A DNA stretch of 64,000 nt from JAENVT01 sp963805445 (GCA_963805445.1 CAWDUI010000001.1:62001-126000); one strand, 5' to 3'; shown: positions 46,662-56,747, counted from the stretch's first letter. The notes: generated from the sequence alone by a model not told the origin. A program made the numbers and translations.

Positions 46662-47150
46662 ATGGGAGCCGACCTCAGTCGCACGTTGCACCAGATCGCG
46701 ACTCGGATGGATCAAGCTGCCGACCGCATCCTGCGCGATTCGGATGGCATCACCTATCGCCGCTACCAGTTTCTCTACGCGTTGGACAGACTGGGAGTGG
46801 GGACACAGAGGGATCTCGCTCGGTGGATGGGTCTGACAGAGCCTTCGGTGAGCAGAATGGTGCGAGCACTCGTCGATGTGGGCTGGATCGAGTTGGGAGA
46901 CGTGCCAGGCGGAGGGAACAGGCGGCAGCTGCATCTCAGCGCAACTGGTGAGCAGCTCGTGCGCCGGTGCGGACGTCGGCTCCAGGGGCGATTCGCCGAT
47001 GTGGTCGCCCAAGCGGAGGTGCCGTACGAAGAGTTCCACGTCGCCGCCCAACGCATCCTCGATCAGCTGTCCAACCCATCGTCAACAGGGAAGCCACCGC
47101 GGGAATCGTCCCGACAAGCGGTGGCGAAGTCCAGCCGAACAGATCGATGA
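46662..47150 (+). CDS. MarR-family transcriptional regulator
   Basis: The 162-aa product has RYQFLYALDRLGVGTQRDLA, RWMGLTEPSVSRMVRALVDV, GWIELGDVPGGGNRRQLHLS and ATGEQLVRRC. That is the MarR winged helix: recognition helix PSVSRMVRALV and wing with the conserved D-x-R-like NRRQLHL. The stop overlaps the start of the alpha/beta hydrolase by four bases, so it probably controls its own operon with that enzyme. Ligands of MarR proteins are often phenolics. Confidence 0.87.
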   Translation: MGADLSRTLHQIATRMDQAADRILRDSDGITYRRYQFLYALDRLGVGTQRDLARWMGLTEPSVSRMVRALVDVGWIELGDVPGGGNRRQLHLSATGEQLVRRCGRRLQGRFADVVAQAEVPYEEFHVAAQRILDQLSNPSSTGKPPRESSRQAVAKSSRTDR

Positions 47151-47982
47151 CCGTCTGGAGCAGTTCGACCGTGGCGTCGACGGACGCCACCAGCATCGCG
47201 GTTCATTCCGCAGGCTGTGGTACAGGTCTGATCGTTGTCGGGGGAGCACTCCGCAGCTCCGTCGACTACCTGCCTTTCGCGGATGTTCTGGCACGGCGTT
47301 TCCGCGTGCATGTGATCGATCGCCGAGGCCGCGGCAACAGCGGACCTCAAGGCCCGCAGTACAGCCTGCAACGCGAGATCGAGGACCTTCTCGCCGTCAG
47401 GGACCAAACGGGCGCGCCATTCCTCTTCGGCCACAGCTATGGGGGACTCGTTGCGCTGAAGGCAGCTGCGCTGATCGATCGATTCGAGCGGGTCGCGGTC
47501 TATGAGCCGGGGGTGTCGATCAACGGTTCGATTCCGACCGAGTGGACGACTCGCTATCGGCAGCTGCTGGCCGCGAACGACCGTCACGGTGCCTTCGCGG
47601 ATTTCGTCCAGCACTCAGGTGGCGCGCCGAGAATCGTTCAGGCGCTTCCGTCCTGGTATCTCAAGATCGTCCTGCGCATTGCCGTCAGAGGCGAGAAGTG
47701 GAAGCGGATGGACGCGCTTCAGGAAGCGAGTGCTGTCGAGCACGACGAAGTCGCCCGCGTCGACAACGACCCAGCGCGTATGGTCGGATCGGTGCCCGGG
47801 TTCTCCTGCTCGGAGGCCAGCGAAGCCCAGACTTCATGACAGCGATACCTTTCGAGATGCTGCAGAACACGATCGAACGGTGTGAAGTCGACATCCTCCC
47901 CGGACTGGACCATCTTGCGCCGGACGACAAAGACCCCGAGACGGTCGCGCTCCGAGTGCAGCGCTTCCTGGAATCCGCCTGA
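47147..47982 (+). pseudogene. Alpha/beta hydrolase, one frameshift
   Basis: The ATG at 47147 overlaps the MarR stop. The protein has GLIVVGGALRSSVDYLPFAD, FRVHVIDRRGRGNSGPQGPQ, nucleophile elbow LFGHSYGGLVALKAA (Ser in GHSYGG) and, after a one-base change near 47800, LLLGGQRSPDFMTAI and ILPGLDHLAPDDKDPETVAL with the catalytic His. The order and about 275 aa length fit small-ester or lactone hydrolases. The break falls at a point of good homology on both sides, so an indel error is likely. Co-regulation by the coupled MarR is likely. Confidence 0.78.
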
Positions 47983-48024
47983 GGCCGGGCGCCCGTCGCT
48001 GCCGCCGCCTACCATCTGTCGGCA

Positions 48025-49582
48025 ATGACGGCTGAGAAGGTCAAACTGCGCATTGGCAACGTCGCCAAAGCAGTGCTGGTCACCGGGCAGGCATATCAAG
48101 ACCCCAAGGACGCGCTCAACGAGTTCATCTCCAACGCCGCCGACGAATACGCCGAAGCCGATCGCGTCGGGCGGATCAGGGTCGTGCTGCGACGCCGTGG
48201 CCGCGTCCCGGTGATCGCCGTCGACGACGACGGGCGGGGCATGTCGCCCGACAGGCTCCGAGAATTGGCTCGCAACCTGTTCGAATCGGTCAAGGTCGGC
48301 GACAGCCGCACCCTTGGCGAAAAGGCGATCGGTCTGCTCGCCTACCAACAACTCGGCGGACGGCTCGACGTCGTCAGCCGGGCGGATGACTCCGCCGAGA
48401 CATGGGTGTTGCGTCTAGAACGCGGCAAGCCGCTGGCCCATCTCGAACGTGAGCGGCGCCGGTCCCGCGATGTGCCCGGCACCACGGTGTACATCGGCGA
48501 CCTCGATCCCGATGTTGCCCGGGTCCTCACTCAGCGCAAGGTCGTCGACTATCTCCGCCAGCGCCGCGGCGCGGCGCTGGCCGCCGGGTCCTACACGCTG
48601 GAAGTCGTCGAAGGGCGCTCCAGTGAGCTGGTCAGTGCCGAGCGGCCCGACGGCGTCAAGCTCGAGATCCCGGCGCGAACCACCCTGTGGGGCCGCGTCG
48701 AGTTCGCTCTGTACGTCGCCCCTCCCGGCGCCCGTCGTCGCAGGGTGGCGGTTGTCGCCCGCGGCGGCACCAGCGTGATCGACGACCTCGCCGAGCTAGA
48801 AGAATTCGACCACCTGCCGTGGACCAGCGACCAGGTGTCGGGGCGGGTGGTGTTCGAAGCGCTGCAGCAGACGGCCGGCCGCCGGGCGATCCTGCGTGAC
48901 CGCGACGTGTTTCCGGTGTTCGTCGAGATGATCCGGTCGATCGAGCCAGCCGTGGCCGCCAGCGTGGCCAAGATGGCCAAGGACGTTGACGAGGCGACAG
49001 CCGGGCGACTGGCGGACACCGTCCGCAAGATCTTCGGGCGGGTACTCAAAGAGCTCGCCGATCTCGACAACCCGATGCGCACCGCGCTCGGCTCCGAGGC
49101 CGGTGAGGGCGGCCTGTTCGGAGGTGAAGGCCTCGATGGCGCCTTGCCTGCTGCACCAGCCGACACCGGCCAACGATTCCGAGCCTCCCGACCCGTCTCG
49201 GCAGTGGCCGTCGAACGGAGAGATACCCGATCTGGCGCCGGAGTTGGCGGCACCCCGTGAGCAACCCGACTCCGGCCCGTCGACATCCGCCCGACCCGAC
49301 CGGCGGCGGTCCTCCGACCTGCCGACGATCGTCGCTGACCCCGAGCCCGGCGAGGCGCGCAGCAGATTCGATGCCGACAACGGAGTCGTGCTGTACAGCG
49401 AGGCCCATCCCGACTACCTGATGTTCAAAGACGACGAAGCCGCCCTGCTCGACTATCTCGCCACCCTCGTCGCCAAGGAGTACGTCGTCTACAACAACCC
49501 GCGTGCCCAACCTGAAGACCTCGCCGAAGAGATGGTTCGGATGCTCGTTCGAGTCCGCCGCTACCTCCCCAAACGCCGCTAG
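48025..49582 (+). pseudogene. GHKL (HSP90/MutL-like) ATPase of unknown role, one frameshift
   Basis: ATG at 48025. The N-terminal domain has the Bergerat motifs: ALNEFISNAADEYAEADRVG (N box), IAVDDDGRGMSPDRLREL (G1), GDSRTLGEKAIGLLAYQQLG (G2 lid) and DVPGTTVYIGDLDP (late motif). A beta-rich middle domain (VVARGGTSVIDDLAELEEFD) and helices (FVEMIRSIEPAVAASVAKMA) follow. A frame change near 49170 leads to a Pro/Ser linker and a conserved C-terminal domain (NGVVLYSEAHPDYLMFKDDE, YVVYNNPRAQPEDLAEEMVR). It resembles stand-alone GHKL ATPases of the MORC/HSP90 group; no client or partner gene is adjacent. Confidence 0.72.
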
Positions 49583-49603
49583 CGAACCCGGCGCCGCGGC
49601 CCG

Positions 49604-50971
49604 TCAGCCTTCAGGGTCGATGTTCTGATTGAGGTGGAAAGCGTTGTCCGGGTCCCACGCCCGCTTCAGGGCGACGAGCCGCTCCCAGTTCGGTCCGTAC
49701 GCAGCACGTATCCGGTCGGGCTCATCGGCCGCGAGGTAATTGGCATACACCGCGTCGGTCATATGGGGCGCCAGAGCGTCGAACGTCGATCGGATCCAGG
49801 CGATGTTCGACTCGTCCTCGGCCGGGTCGAGCCACTCGCCGGTGAGCACGAGGTTGTACCCGGGCTCGCGATGCGGATACGCCGTCGCTGTCGGGTCAAT
49901 GCGGGTGACCGCTCCGTGGAAGTGCTCGATGACCATCCCGCTCATCGGCGAGGGCACTCGCTCGAACGCATCGACGAGCAGACCGATCACGTCGTCGGAG
50001 AGTTCCTTGAAGAACGCCGACTTCCAGTAGTTGCGGGCGCCCTTGGGGAACGCTGCATCAAGGAGCGTGTTCATCACCGGATAGGGCATCGGGCCGATCA
50101 GATCGACGGCCGGAGTTCCAACGCTGCGCAGTGGCGCCACGAGCGCCTCGCCCTGCGCAATTTCACCGCAGTGGCAGACCGGGAGAGCGACGATCTGATG
50201 GCCAGAACCATCTGGGGCGTGAACGAGGCCGAAGAAGCTGACGAACTCGTCTGGAGCGTCGGCGGTGGCCTCCTGGTAGGCAGCGAAGACCGGCAGCGCC
50301 TCCGACACTGGATAAGCGACGATTCCGCCGAGGATCGTGTCGAGCGGATGCGTCTCGAACTCGAGTGATGCGGCGATCCCAAAGTTGCCGCCGCCGCCGC
50401 GCAGCCCCCAGAACAGCTCGGGTTCGGTCTCTGCGCTGACCTGGAGCACCTTGCCTTCGGCCGTAACGAGTTCGACCGACGTGAGGTTGTCGACGGCCAT
50501 CCCGTAACGACCCATCAGCCATCCAATTCCGCCACCGAGCGTCAAGCCGGCGACGCCGGTGGTCGAGACCACGCCGCCCGTCGTCGCCAGCCCGTGCTGG
50601 TGAGTCGCTCGGTTGTAGTCGTTCCACGTGGCGCCGCCCTGCACGCGTGCCCTTCCCCGGGCCGGGTCGACATAGCTGCCGCGCATCTTTGCCAGGTCGA
50701 TCATGACGCCGCCGTCGGTGACGGCCTTCCCGGCGACGTTGTGCCCGCCGCCGCGAGTTGAGATTTCGAGCCCCTCGGCCCGGGCGAACCGTACGGCATC
50801 GGCGATGTCGGCCGTATTCACGCACCGAGCAATCAGCGCTGGCCGCTTGTCGATGACGCCGTTGTGAACACTCCGCGCCTCGTCGTATCCGGCGTCGGCG
50901 GGCTCGAGAAGCTCTCCCGAGAACTGGCTCCGAAGCCCGGTGACAGAGTCGGTCGATAACGTGCGACTCAC
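49604..50971 (-). CDS. FAD-linked oxidoreductase, berberine-bridge type
   Basis: The 455-aa protein has the PP-loop FAD domain: LEISTRGGGHNVAGKAVTDG with the flavin-His in GGGHN, YVDPARGRARVQGGATW, TTGGVVSTTGVAGLTLGGGI, NLTSVELVTAEGKVLQVSAE and ELFWGLRGGGGNFGIAASLE. The C-terminal BBE domain ends LKRAWDPDNAFHLNQNIDPE. This is the 6-hydroxynicotine oxidase/berberine bridge group, with a possible single covalent His link; the second (Cys) link of plant enzymes is not seen. The substrate is unknown. The gene is intact and monocistronic. Confidence 0.88.
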   Translation of the reverse strand: MSRTLSTDSVTGLRSQFSGELLEPADAGYDEARSVHNGVIDKRPALIARCVNTADIADAVRFARAEGLEISTRGGGHNVAGKAVTDGGVMIDLAKMRGSYVDPARGRARVQGGATWNDYNRATHQHGLATTGGVVSTTGVAGLTLGGGIGWLMGRYGMAVDNLTSVELVTAEGKVLQVSAETEPELFWGLRGGGGNFGIAASLEFETHPLDTILGGIVAYPVSEALPVFAAYQEATADAPDEFVSFFGLVHAPDGSGHQIVALPVCHCGEIAQGEALVAPLRSVGTPAVDLIGPMPYPVMNTLLDAAFPKGARNYWKSAFFKELSDDVIGLLVDAFERVPSPMSGMVIEHFHGAVTRIDPTATAYPHREPGYNLVLTGEWLDPAEDESNIAWIRSTFDALAPHMTDAVYANYLAADEPDRIRAAYGPNWERLVALKRAWDPDNAFHLNQNIDPEG

Positions 50972-51164
50972 ATTCCCTCCTCGTCCTCACGCTGGACCCC
51001 GACCCAGCGCGGGTACGACCATACTCCACGGAAAACGCGAAAGGAAGAGGACCACTGGCGGCCACGATCAGACGGGTTCCTGCACTCGGCCACCAGCGGG
51101 GGTGGGTGGTCGTTGATCAGCACGAAAGCATGCGCGGGTCGCGGCGTCGCCCGTGCCTCAGCGG

Positions 51165-51193
51165 CGTCGTGGTGCTGGCCTCGTTCAGGTGAC
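51165..51193 (+). other. 3' tail of a second DUF606-type transporter gene (remnant)
   Basis: The stretch reads LSGVVVLASFR and TGA, and its DNA is nearly the same as the last 30 bases of the transporter at 22122-22541 (GGCGTCGTGGTGCTGGCC against GGCGTCGTGGTACTGGCC). Nothing else of that gene remains. The rest of the 50972-51210 gap shows no gene. Confidence 0.4.
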
Positions 51194-51210
51194 CCGCGGC
51201 GGTGTCGAAG

Positions 51211-51935
51211 TCAACCGCCGGTGGCCGTGGTCGCGACGTAGATCGTGCTACGGGAGTCGCCGTCGATGAGGAAGTTGGGGAAGGTCACCACATGCGCGTC
51301 GGCGGTGGCGAACTCGGCTTGGAGCACGGCGAGGAAGGCGTCGTCGGGCGGATCGTTGGACCACAAACCGAACACGCCTGCGGGATGCAGGTATCTGCGT
51401 CACGCTTCGAAGTCCGCCGCGGCTCGTAGAAGCTGGCGTGGTCAGGGTGGAGCAGATGCCTGGGGGAGTGGTCGATGTCGACGAGGATGGCGTCGAAGCA
51501 TGTCGGCCCTGCCGGGTGCAATGGCGTACCCGCCGCAACCAGAGAGAAGAAGTCGCCGTGGGTCAGGTGACATCGTGGGTCGTCGGTGAGCTCGGCGCCG
51601 AGGGGGACGAGGTGTCGACGGTGCCATTCGATCACTTCGGCGAGAGCGTCGATCACATGAAGTGATCGCACCCGAGGATCGCTGAGCGCGGCTCGGGCCG
51701 TGTATCCGAGACCGAGACCGCCGACGACCACATCCAATTCGTCGCCGCGGCACGCGGCGAGCCCGAGCTGGGTCAATGCTTCCTCGCCGGCGGTGAACAG
51801 ACTCGACATCAAGAACTCGTCGCCGAGCTTCACTTCGAACACGTCGACCAGCAGCGTCGGCTCCAAACGTCGTCGCAGCATGAGTTCGCCCATGGGTGTC
51901 TGATGACGGGCAAGTTCTTCGAAGGATCGGCTCAC
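51211..51935 (-). pseudogene. Spermidine-synthase-like (aminopropyltransferase fold) protein, frameshifted
   Basis: GTG at 51935 opens SRSFEELARHQTPMGELMLR, followed by VFEVKLGDEFLMSSLFTAGE, DVVVGGLGLGYTARAALSDP (GGG/LGxG-type cofactor loop), LHVIDALAEVIEWHRRHLVP and FDAILVDIDHSPRHLLHPDH. After a frame change near 51420 it ends VFGLWSNDPPDDAFLAVLQA then IDGDSRSTIYVATTATGG at the TGA at 51211. It is a spermine/spermidine-synthase-like methyltransferase-fold protein; the usual GGGD motif is replaced by GGLGLG, so the activity may differ. Corrected length is about 240 aa. Confidence 0.7.
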
Positions 51936-51983
51936 GCCCGACCTCTGTTCCTCATGGCCGCACGGGGGGCGACCCCTCATCAC

Positions 51984-53989
51984 TCAAAGACCGGCATCCT
52001 CCGTCCCACACAGGCGGCCTCGCAGTTCTGCCTCGCCGTCGGCGCGTACGACCGCGGCGATCACATCACCTGGGCGGAGTTCGGTCTCGGGCCGTGGGGC
52101 GATCAATTGACTGTGACGATCGATGCTCAGGACAAAGCTTCCTGTTGGCCACGGTGCCGTTGCGACCGTGGTCCCGGCAAAGCGCGACGTCTCGGCGACA
52201 GGTGCTTCAACAAGGATGCTGGAGCCCGCTGAATCCCCGATGAGGCGCAACGATCGCCTGAGGGCACGCTGGTAGCCGACGACGATCTCGTTCATGGCGA
52301 TGATCCCGACGACTGTGCGCTTCTCGACGACAGGGATCCATGCGGCGCCGGCCGAGACCATGACATCGAGCGCGACGTCGAGACCCTGGTCAGGAAGCGC
52401 GGTCGGGTAGTCGCGGTCTGCGATTGCTCCAGCGGTTGTTGCGCCGTCGTGCGAGTTTCGCGTCGGCCTTCATGACCCCGATGTACTTCTCGGCATCGAC
52501 GACTGGGGCGCCGACGAGATGGCTCGATTCCAGAAGCTTGTGCGCTTTCAACTCTGGCGTCCCAGTAGGAATGAGCAACACAGGCGACGACATGACGTCG
52601 GCAATCGACACCGAACTCAACAAGGGCAGTCCGACCGCGGCGCGGTGTGCGGGCGCATCCGCACGGCTGCGCAATTGGCTCTCGTAGATCGTGTCGTCAC
52701 CAACGACGAGGGTGGCGAGACCGATTGCGACCATTGCCGGTGGCAACAGAGGCCAGGCTGCCCGTCATCTCGGCAACCATCAACATCAACCCGAGCGGGG
52801 CATGGGCAATGCTGCCGAAACAGGCGATCATGCCGACGACGATGAACGGTGCTGGGACGGTGGGCATGCCCGGTGCTACGTCGTGCAAGACACGCCACAG
52901 AGCCAGGCCGACGAACCCCCCGATGAACATGCCCGGTCCGAAGATGCCGCCCGACCCTCCCGAGCCAATGGACAGCGACGTCGCCAGGATCTTGACGAAT
53001 GGGAGGGCGATCACCACCCACAAGGCCATGTCGGGCAGACCCGTCTGCATTCCGCGCTGGATCCAGCCGTAGCCAGTGGCCAGCACCGCCGGAAAGCCGA
53101 GACCGATCAAGCCGACGACGACACCGGCGATCGCCGGCTTGAACATGTCGGGCCCTGGGACCTTGTTGCGCAGACTGACGGTGCCGTAGAAGCCTCGGGA
53201 ATAGAGGCGTCCGACAAGGCCGGCGGCCAGGCCGAGCAGGGCGTAGTACAACAGTTGGACAGGACGATCGAACAAGGCCTCGTGCAACGTGCCGAAGATC
53301 GGCTCGAAGCCCTCGACGGCCCCGAAGACCGAGAAGCCGACGATCGAGGCAACCAGAGAAGGAAACAGTGCCTCTGGCTCGAGGTCATCCCGGTAGAGAA
53401 TTTCTGCGCCGAGCACGGCGCCGCCCAACGGTGCGCGAAATATGGCGCCGATGCCGGAGCCGACGCCGACGGCAACCGCTATTCGGGAGTCCTGGGGGCT
53501 CAGTTGTAGACGGCGTGCCAGGAGGGAGCCGAACCCGGCGCTGATCTGCGCAGCCGGTCCTTCGCGGCCGGCCGACCCGCCCGACCCGATGGTGGCTGCT
53601 GAGGCGACGAGCTTGATGACCGTGACTCGCCCACGAATCCCCTTCGGGTTGTGATGCACCGCCGAGATGGCAGCGTCGGTGCCATGCCCTTCGGCTTCGG
53701 GAGCAAACCTGAAAACCAGGACGCCGGAGATGAGACCTCCCAAGCCGACCACCAGCGGGATCGCCCATGGACGCGAGAAGCCTTCGGCAGCGAGACGATT
53801 CCCTTCGCCGATCGGAAGGGGCGATTTGTACCCGCCGATGGTCTCCAGCAGGAGCTTCGAAGCACCCTCGAGAGCGAAGATGAAAGTGATCGCGCCCAAC
53901 CCGGCCACAACGCCGATGAGGGCTCCCAGCACCAGCCATTTGCGGAGATAGTTCCAATCCTTCAGCCGATCGAGCAGATCGGTGATCAT
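51984..53989 (-). pseudogene. ClC-family chloride channel with CBS pair and TrkA-C-like end, frameshifted
   Basis: ATG at 53989 overlaps the MarR stop by four bases. The first 440 residues are a ClC core: ISAGFGSLLARRLQLSPQDS, ATIGSGGSAGREGPAAQISA, GIGAIFRAPLGGAVLGAEIL, SLSIGSGGSGGIFGPGMFIG and CFGSIAHAPLGLMLMVAEMT. A frame change near 52745 leads to VSIADVMSSPVLLIPTGTPE (CBS1); another near 52440 leads to AWIPVVEKRTVVGIIAMNEI (CBS2), and the end has LIAPRPETELRPGDVIAAVV, a TrkA-C-like domain. About 668 aa if corrected. The gating Glu in GREGP is present, which fits an H+/Cl- exchanger or channel. Confidence 0.82.
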
Positions 53990-54490
53990 GATGCGGGCCC
54001 AGCGTTTCCGACATAGTCGGCCCAACCGAAGCGGTCGACACCCGGCAACTCACCTGCCGCGACCGCGAACAATGTGAACCCCTTGACCACGCATGCCCGA
54101 TCCGCAGGCGACATCGATGCAGTGATCATGCGGAGGTCTCTACGGCGGTGGTCGGTGACCCGATCGACGAGTCGGCGGCCCCGGGCGGTGAGGCTGACCG
54201 GTGTCTCTCGCCGATCAGCGGTGACGCCTGGACGGCGGCGGACCAGTTCCTTGCGCTCGAGCCGATCGCAGAGGCGAGTTGCCGTGGAGCGATGCAGGTC
54301 GAAGGCCTCAGCGAGGTCTCCGACCGTGACCGGGATCCGGTCGAGTCAGCACCACGAGAGCCCGGAACTGCGGCAACGTAACATCATCGACATCTGCGAG
54401 CGACCTCGCTGCAACACCGACCAGCGCTCGGGAGGCAACGAGCAGCGCCTCGGTGGCGGCCTCCAGGTTTTCATCGTCAGATTTGTGCAT
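53986..54490 (-). pseudogene. MarR-family regulator of the ClC gene, one frameshift
   Basis: ATG at 54490 gives KSDDENLEAATEALLVASRA and LADVDDVTLPQFRALVVL. After a one-base change near 54345 it continues IPVTVGDLAEAFDLHRSTAT, RLCDRLERKELVRRRPG, SLTARGRRLVDRVTDHRRRD and ends with WADYVGNAGPAS. That is the MarR winged helix with recognition helix HRSTATRLCDRLE. Corrected length is about 167 aa. The stop overlaps the ClC start, so the two are one operon and the regulator probably controls it. Two direct repeats in the upstream gap may be its site. Confidence 0.75.
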
Positions 54491-54498
54491 CACAACGA

Positions 54499-54602
54499 GT
54501 GTAGTCATGCAACCGGCTCGCACCTCCAATTCCGCATACTGGCCTGTGAGCTGCAGTTTGATGTCAAGAGCGTGCTGTAGCGCAATTTGTGTAGTTCTGC
54601 AA
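54499..54602. promoter_or_regulatory. Paired 14-base direct repeats upstream of MarR-ClC operon
   Basis: GTGTAGTCATGCAA (54499-54512) and GTGTAGTTCTGCAA (54589-54602) match at 12 of 14 positions and are 90 bases apart, close to nine helical turns. The first begins nine bases from the marR ATG. Otherwise the 312-base gap 54491-54802 shows no gene. A site for the MarR protein or an outward regulator is a guess. Confidence 0.35.
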
Positions 54603-54802
54603 GCACTTCGATGTGCGGGCGATGACGTGAGAGCCCAACTTGCCAGCGCGCTTCGGTCTCGCCCGACGTGCTGAGGCTGGAGTGTTGGGAACTCGAGAGG
54701 CCATGTTGTGTGTCGGACTCGCGTCGTTGAGTTGCACGACCCCTCTGTGCGACGATTGAAACTTCGAATCAAATGCTGGCGCAAACTTGGCGAGGACTTT
54801 CG

Positions 54803-55243
54803 ATGACCGACCGCATCTCAGGAACAGAACGAGCCTTCGACTTCTGGGTGGGTGAGTGGGATGTGCATCGCAGCGACACGGGCGAGCTGGTGGGTCGGAA
54901 CGTGATCACCTCGTTGCATGGTGGCCGCGTCTTGGCGGAGAACTACTCGACGGTGGCCAGCGGCTTCAGCGGATCGAGTCTCAATGCCTTCGACGCTGCG
55001 AGTGGTCGTTGGCATCAGTGTTGGATGGATAGCGCAGGACTCGTCCTCGACCTCTACGGAGGCGTGGCCGATGAGGAGATGGTGATGTACGGCGAGAGCC
55101 AGAGCGGTCAGCGCGAACGAATTTCGTGGACTCCGCTCGCCGACGGCAGCGTCCGGCAACATTGGCAACAGTCGACTGACCAAGGTGTGACGTGGGTGAC
55201 GGTGTTCGACGGAACGTACCGGCGGCGCAACCCCCAGACCTAG
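54803..55243 (+). CDS. DUF1579-like conserved protein
   Basis: ATG at 54803 gives 146 aa. FDFWVGEWDVHRSDTGELVG, NVITSLHGGRVLAENYSTVA, SSLNAFDAASGRWHQCWMDS and ISWTPLADGSVRQHWQQSTD followed by VFDGTYRR follow the pattern of DUF1579-like beta-barrel proteins (FDFLVGEWxV...GR...W...W). These are small cytoplasmic proteins of unknown role. The gene converges with the TIGR03086 gene, 35 bases apart. Confidence 0.7.
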   Translation: MTDRISGTERAFDFWVGEWDVHRSDTGELVGRNVITSLHGGRVLAENYSTVASGFSGSSLNAFDAASGRWHQCWMDSAGLVLDLYGGVADEEMVMYGESQSGQRERISWTPLADGSVRQHWQQSTDQGVTWVTVFDGTYRRRNPQT

Positions 55244-55278
55244 CAGCCCCAGACTCGACCTCGTGTCGCGGCGTCAGT

Positions 55279-55821
55279 TCACGGCTGTCTGCCGAGAAAT
55301 GCCACGAGTTGTTCGGTGGGCCCGGCACCAGGGCCCGGGGCGATCTCTGGCCCGAATCTGCCGGGTCGGATGTCGGCGGAGATCGTGGCTCGACTGACTT
55401 CCAGCGCCACGGTCGCCACATCGGCTGGTAGCTCTGCGGGCTGACCGGTGGCGATGGCGATGTCCCAGGTGTGTGTCGCCGTGTCGAGGAGATTGATGCC
55501 TGCAAGGACTCGACCTGGCATGGGGCCCGGGCCGGCGTCGACGATCTTGTCGAGCACACCCGGGGTACGCCATGCCGCGAGGGTGGCCGCTGCCGCCTGC
55601 TGGAATTGGGCCGCCGGGTCGGGGCCGAGTTCAAACGGTGTCGGCGGGGTCCCCGCCGCGGCTGCGCCGAGACCAGCGACGACGCCAATGGCATGTCCGA
55701 GCAGGTCGCGCACGGCCCATTCCGGACACGGCGTCGGGGCGTCGAACTGGTCGGGCCGGACGTTACCGATCACCCCATGTGCATGTTCGAACGTTTGCTC
55801 GAGCGCCTCGATGAGTTCCAT
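55279..55821 (-). CDS. TIGR03086-family protein (mycothiol-dependent isomerase fold)
   Basis: The 180-aa product has FDAPTPCPEWAVRDLLGHAI, NLLDTATHTWDIAIATGQPA, LEVSRATISADIRPGRFGPE and ends PTEQLVAFLGRQP. This is the full-length DinB-like MDMPI fold with the His in HTWDIA as metal ligand, unlike the shortened relative at 22874. Members act on mycothiol-linked substrates, or have no known activity. It is divergent from the ArsR gene, with about 90 bases between starts. Confidence 0.82.
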   Translation of the reverse strand: MELIEALEQTFEHAHGVIGNVRPDQFDAPTPCPEWAVRDLLGHAIGVVAGLGAAAAGTPPTPFELGPDPAAQFQQAAAATLAAWRTPGVLDKIVDAGPGPMPGRVLAGINLLDTATHTWDIAIATGQPAELPADVATVALEVSRATISADIRPGRFGPEIAPGPGAGPTEQLVAFLGRQP

Positions 55822-55913
55822 CCGATGGTCTCCAATCTATGTTAGTTATTGCTTACACACTCGCGAAGTTTGTGGAACAATGCAAGCACGAGATCTCAAA
55901 GTTGGGGAGGTGG

Positions 55914-56277
55914 ATGATGGATGAGGCCTTGAGGGCCGTGGCCGACCCGACCCGGCGCGCCATCCTTCGCCTCGTCCGCAACGAGGAACTCGCCGCCGGA
56001 GAGATCGCCAATCATTTTCAAACGATGAGCCGGCCGGCCGTCTCGCAGCATCTGCGGGTGCTCACCGAGACCGGTCTTGTCGATGTGCGCCGCGACGGCA
56101 ACCGACGCATGTACCGCTGGCGCCGCGAGGGATTGCGCGACGCAGCGACGTTCATCGACGAGATGTGGTCCGACTCGCTCGGCCGGCTGAAGGCAGCCGC
56201 TGAGCGCGAGGAGTGGCCCGAGCGAGTTCGGGCGGCACCGCGCTTCATACCGGCAACAACGAAAGGACACTTCGAGG
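55914..56277 (+). CDS. ArsR-family regulator, 3' end uncertain
   Basis: ATG at 55914 has GGGGAGG upstream. The N-terminal 100 residues are a clear ArsR winged helix: LRAVADPTRRAILRLVRNEE, IANHFQTMSRPAVSQHLRVL and VDVRRDGNRRMYRWRREGLR. The helical end DEMWSDSLGRLKAAAEREEW is typical of the SRPBCC-linked ArsR subgroup. The frame has no stop until 56603, deep in the next gene, so a small indel before 56277 is likely; a frame change would end it near the next gene's start. ArsR proteins of this kind control adjacent AHSA1-type genes, which follow here. Confidence 0.72.
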
Positions 56278-56728
56278 TGACCGAGACCAACACGAACGTC
56301 GTCGAGCAGACATCTGCGGATTCACGCCCGGCCGGAAACGGTGTGGAAGTACTGGACCGACCCGCAGCGGATCTGCGACTGGTGGGGAGCGGCCGCAGAA
56401 CTCGACCCGCGGCCGGGCGGCGTTGTGTCGCGTCGAGATGGGAGGCGGACCCGTCATGCTCGGCGAATACCTGGAGCTCGAGCCGTACCAACGGCTGGTG
56501 TTCACCTTCGGCTGGGAGCCGACCGACGACGTGCCGACCATCGCCCCAGGCGAGAGCCGGGTGGAGGTCACCCTTGTCGAAGATGCGGGGGACACGATCA
56601 TGACCTTGCGTCACACCGGACTTCCGGTCACGTTCGCCGAGCACCACGCATCCGGCTGGTCGCACTTCCTGCCGATCCTTGCGACAGCGGCAGATACGTC
56701 ACAGCCGGCCAAGCCGAGCACGCCGTGA
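56278..56728 (+). pseudogene. SRPBCC/AHSA1-type protein, frameshifted
   Basis: GTG at 56278 follows AAAGGA. The parts are TETNTNVVEQ, then RIHARPETVWKYWTDPQRIC followed by DWWGAAAELDPRPGG in a second frame, then VEMGGGPVMLGEYLELEPYQ, LVFTFGWEPTDDVPTIAPGE and LPVTFAEHHASGWSHFLPIL in a third. This is the START-like SRPBCC fold of the AHSA1 group, with the typical GWSHFL C-terminal helix. Two frame changes in under 200 bases separate conserved parts. The pairing with the preceding ArsR regulator is a widespread arrangement. Confidence 0.75.
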
Positions 56729-56747
56729 CGAGCAAGCGACGCCCGTC

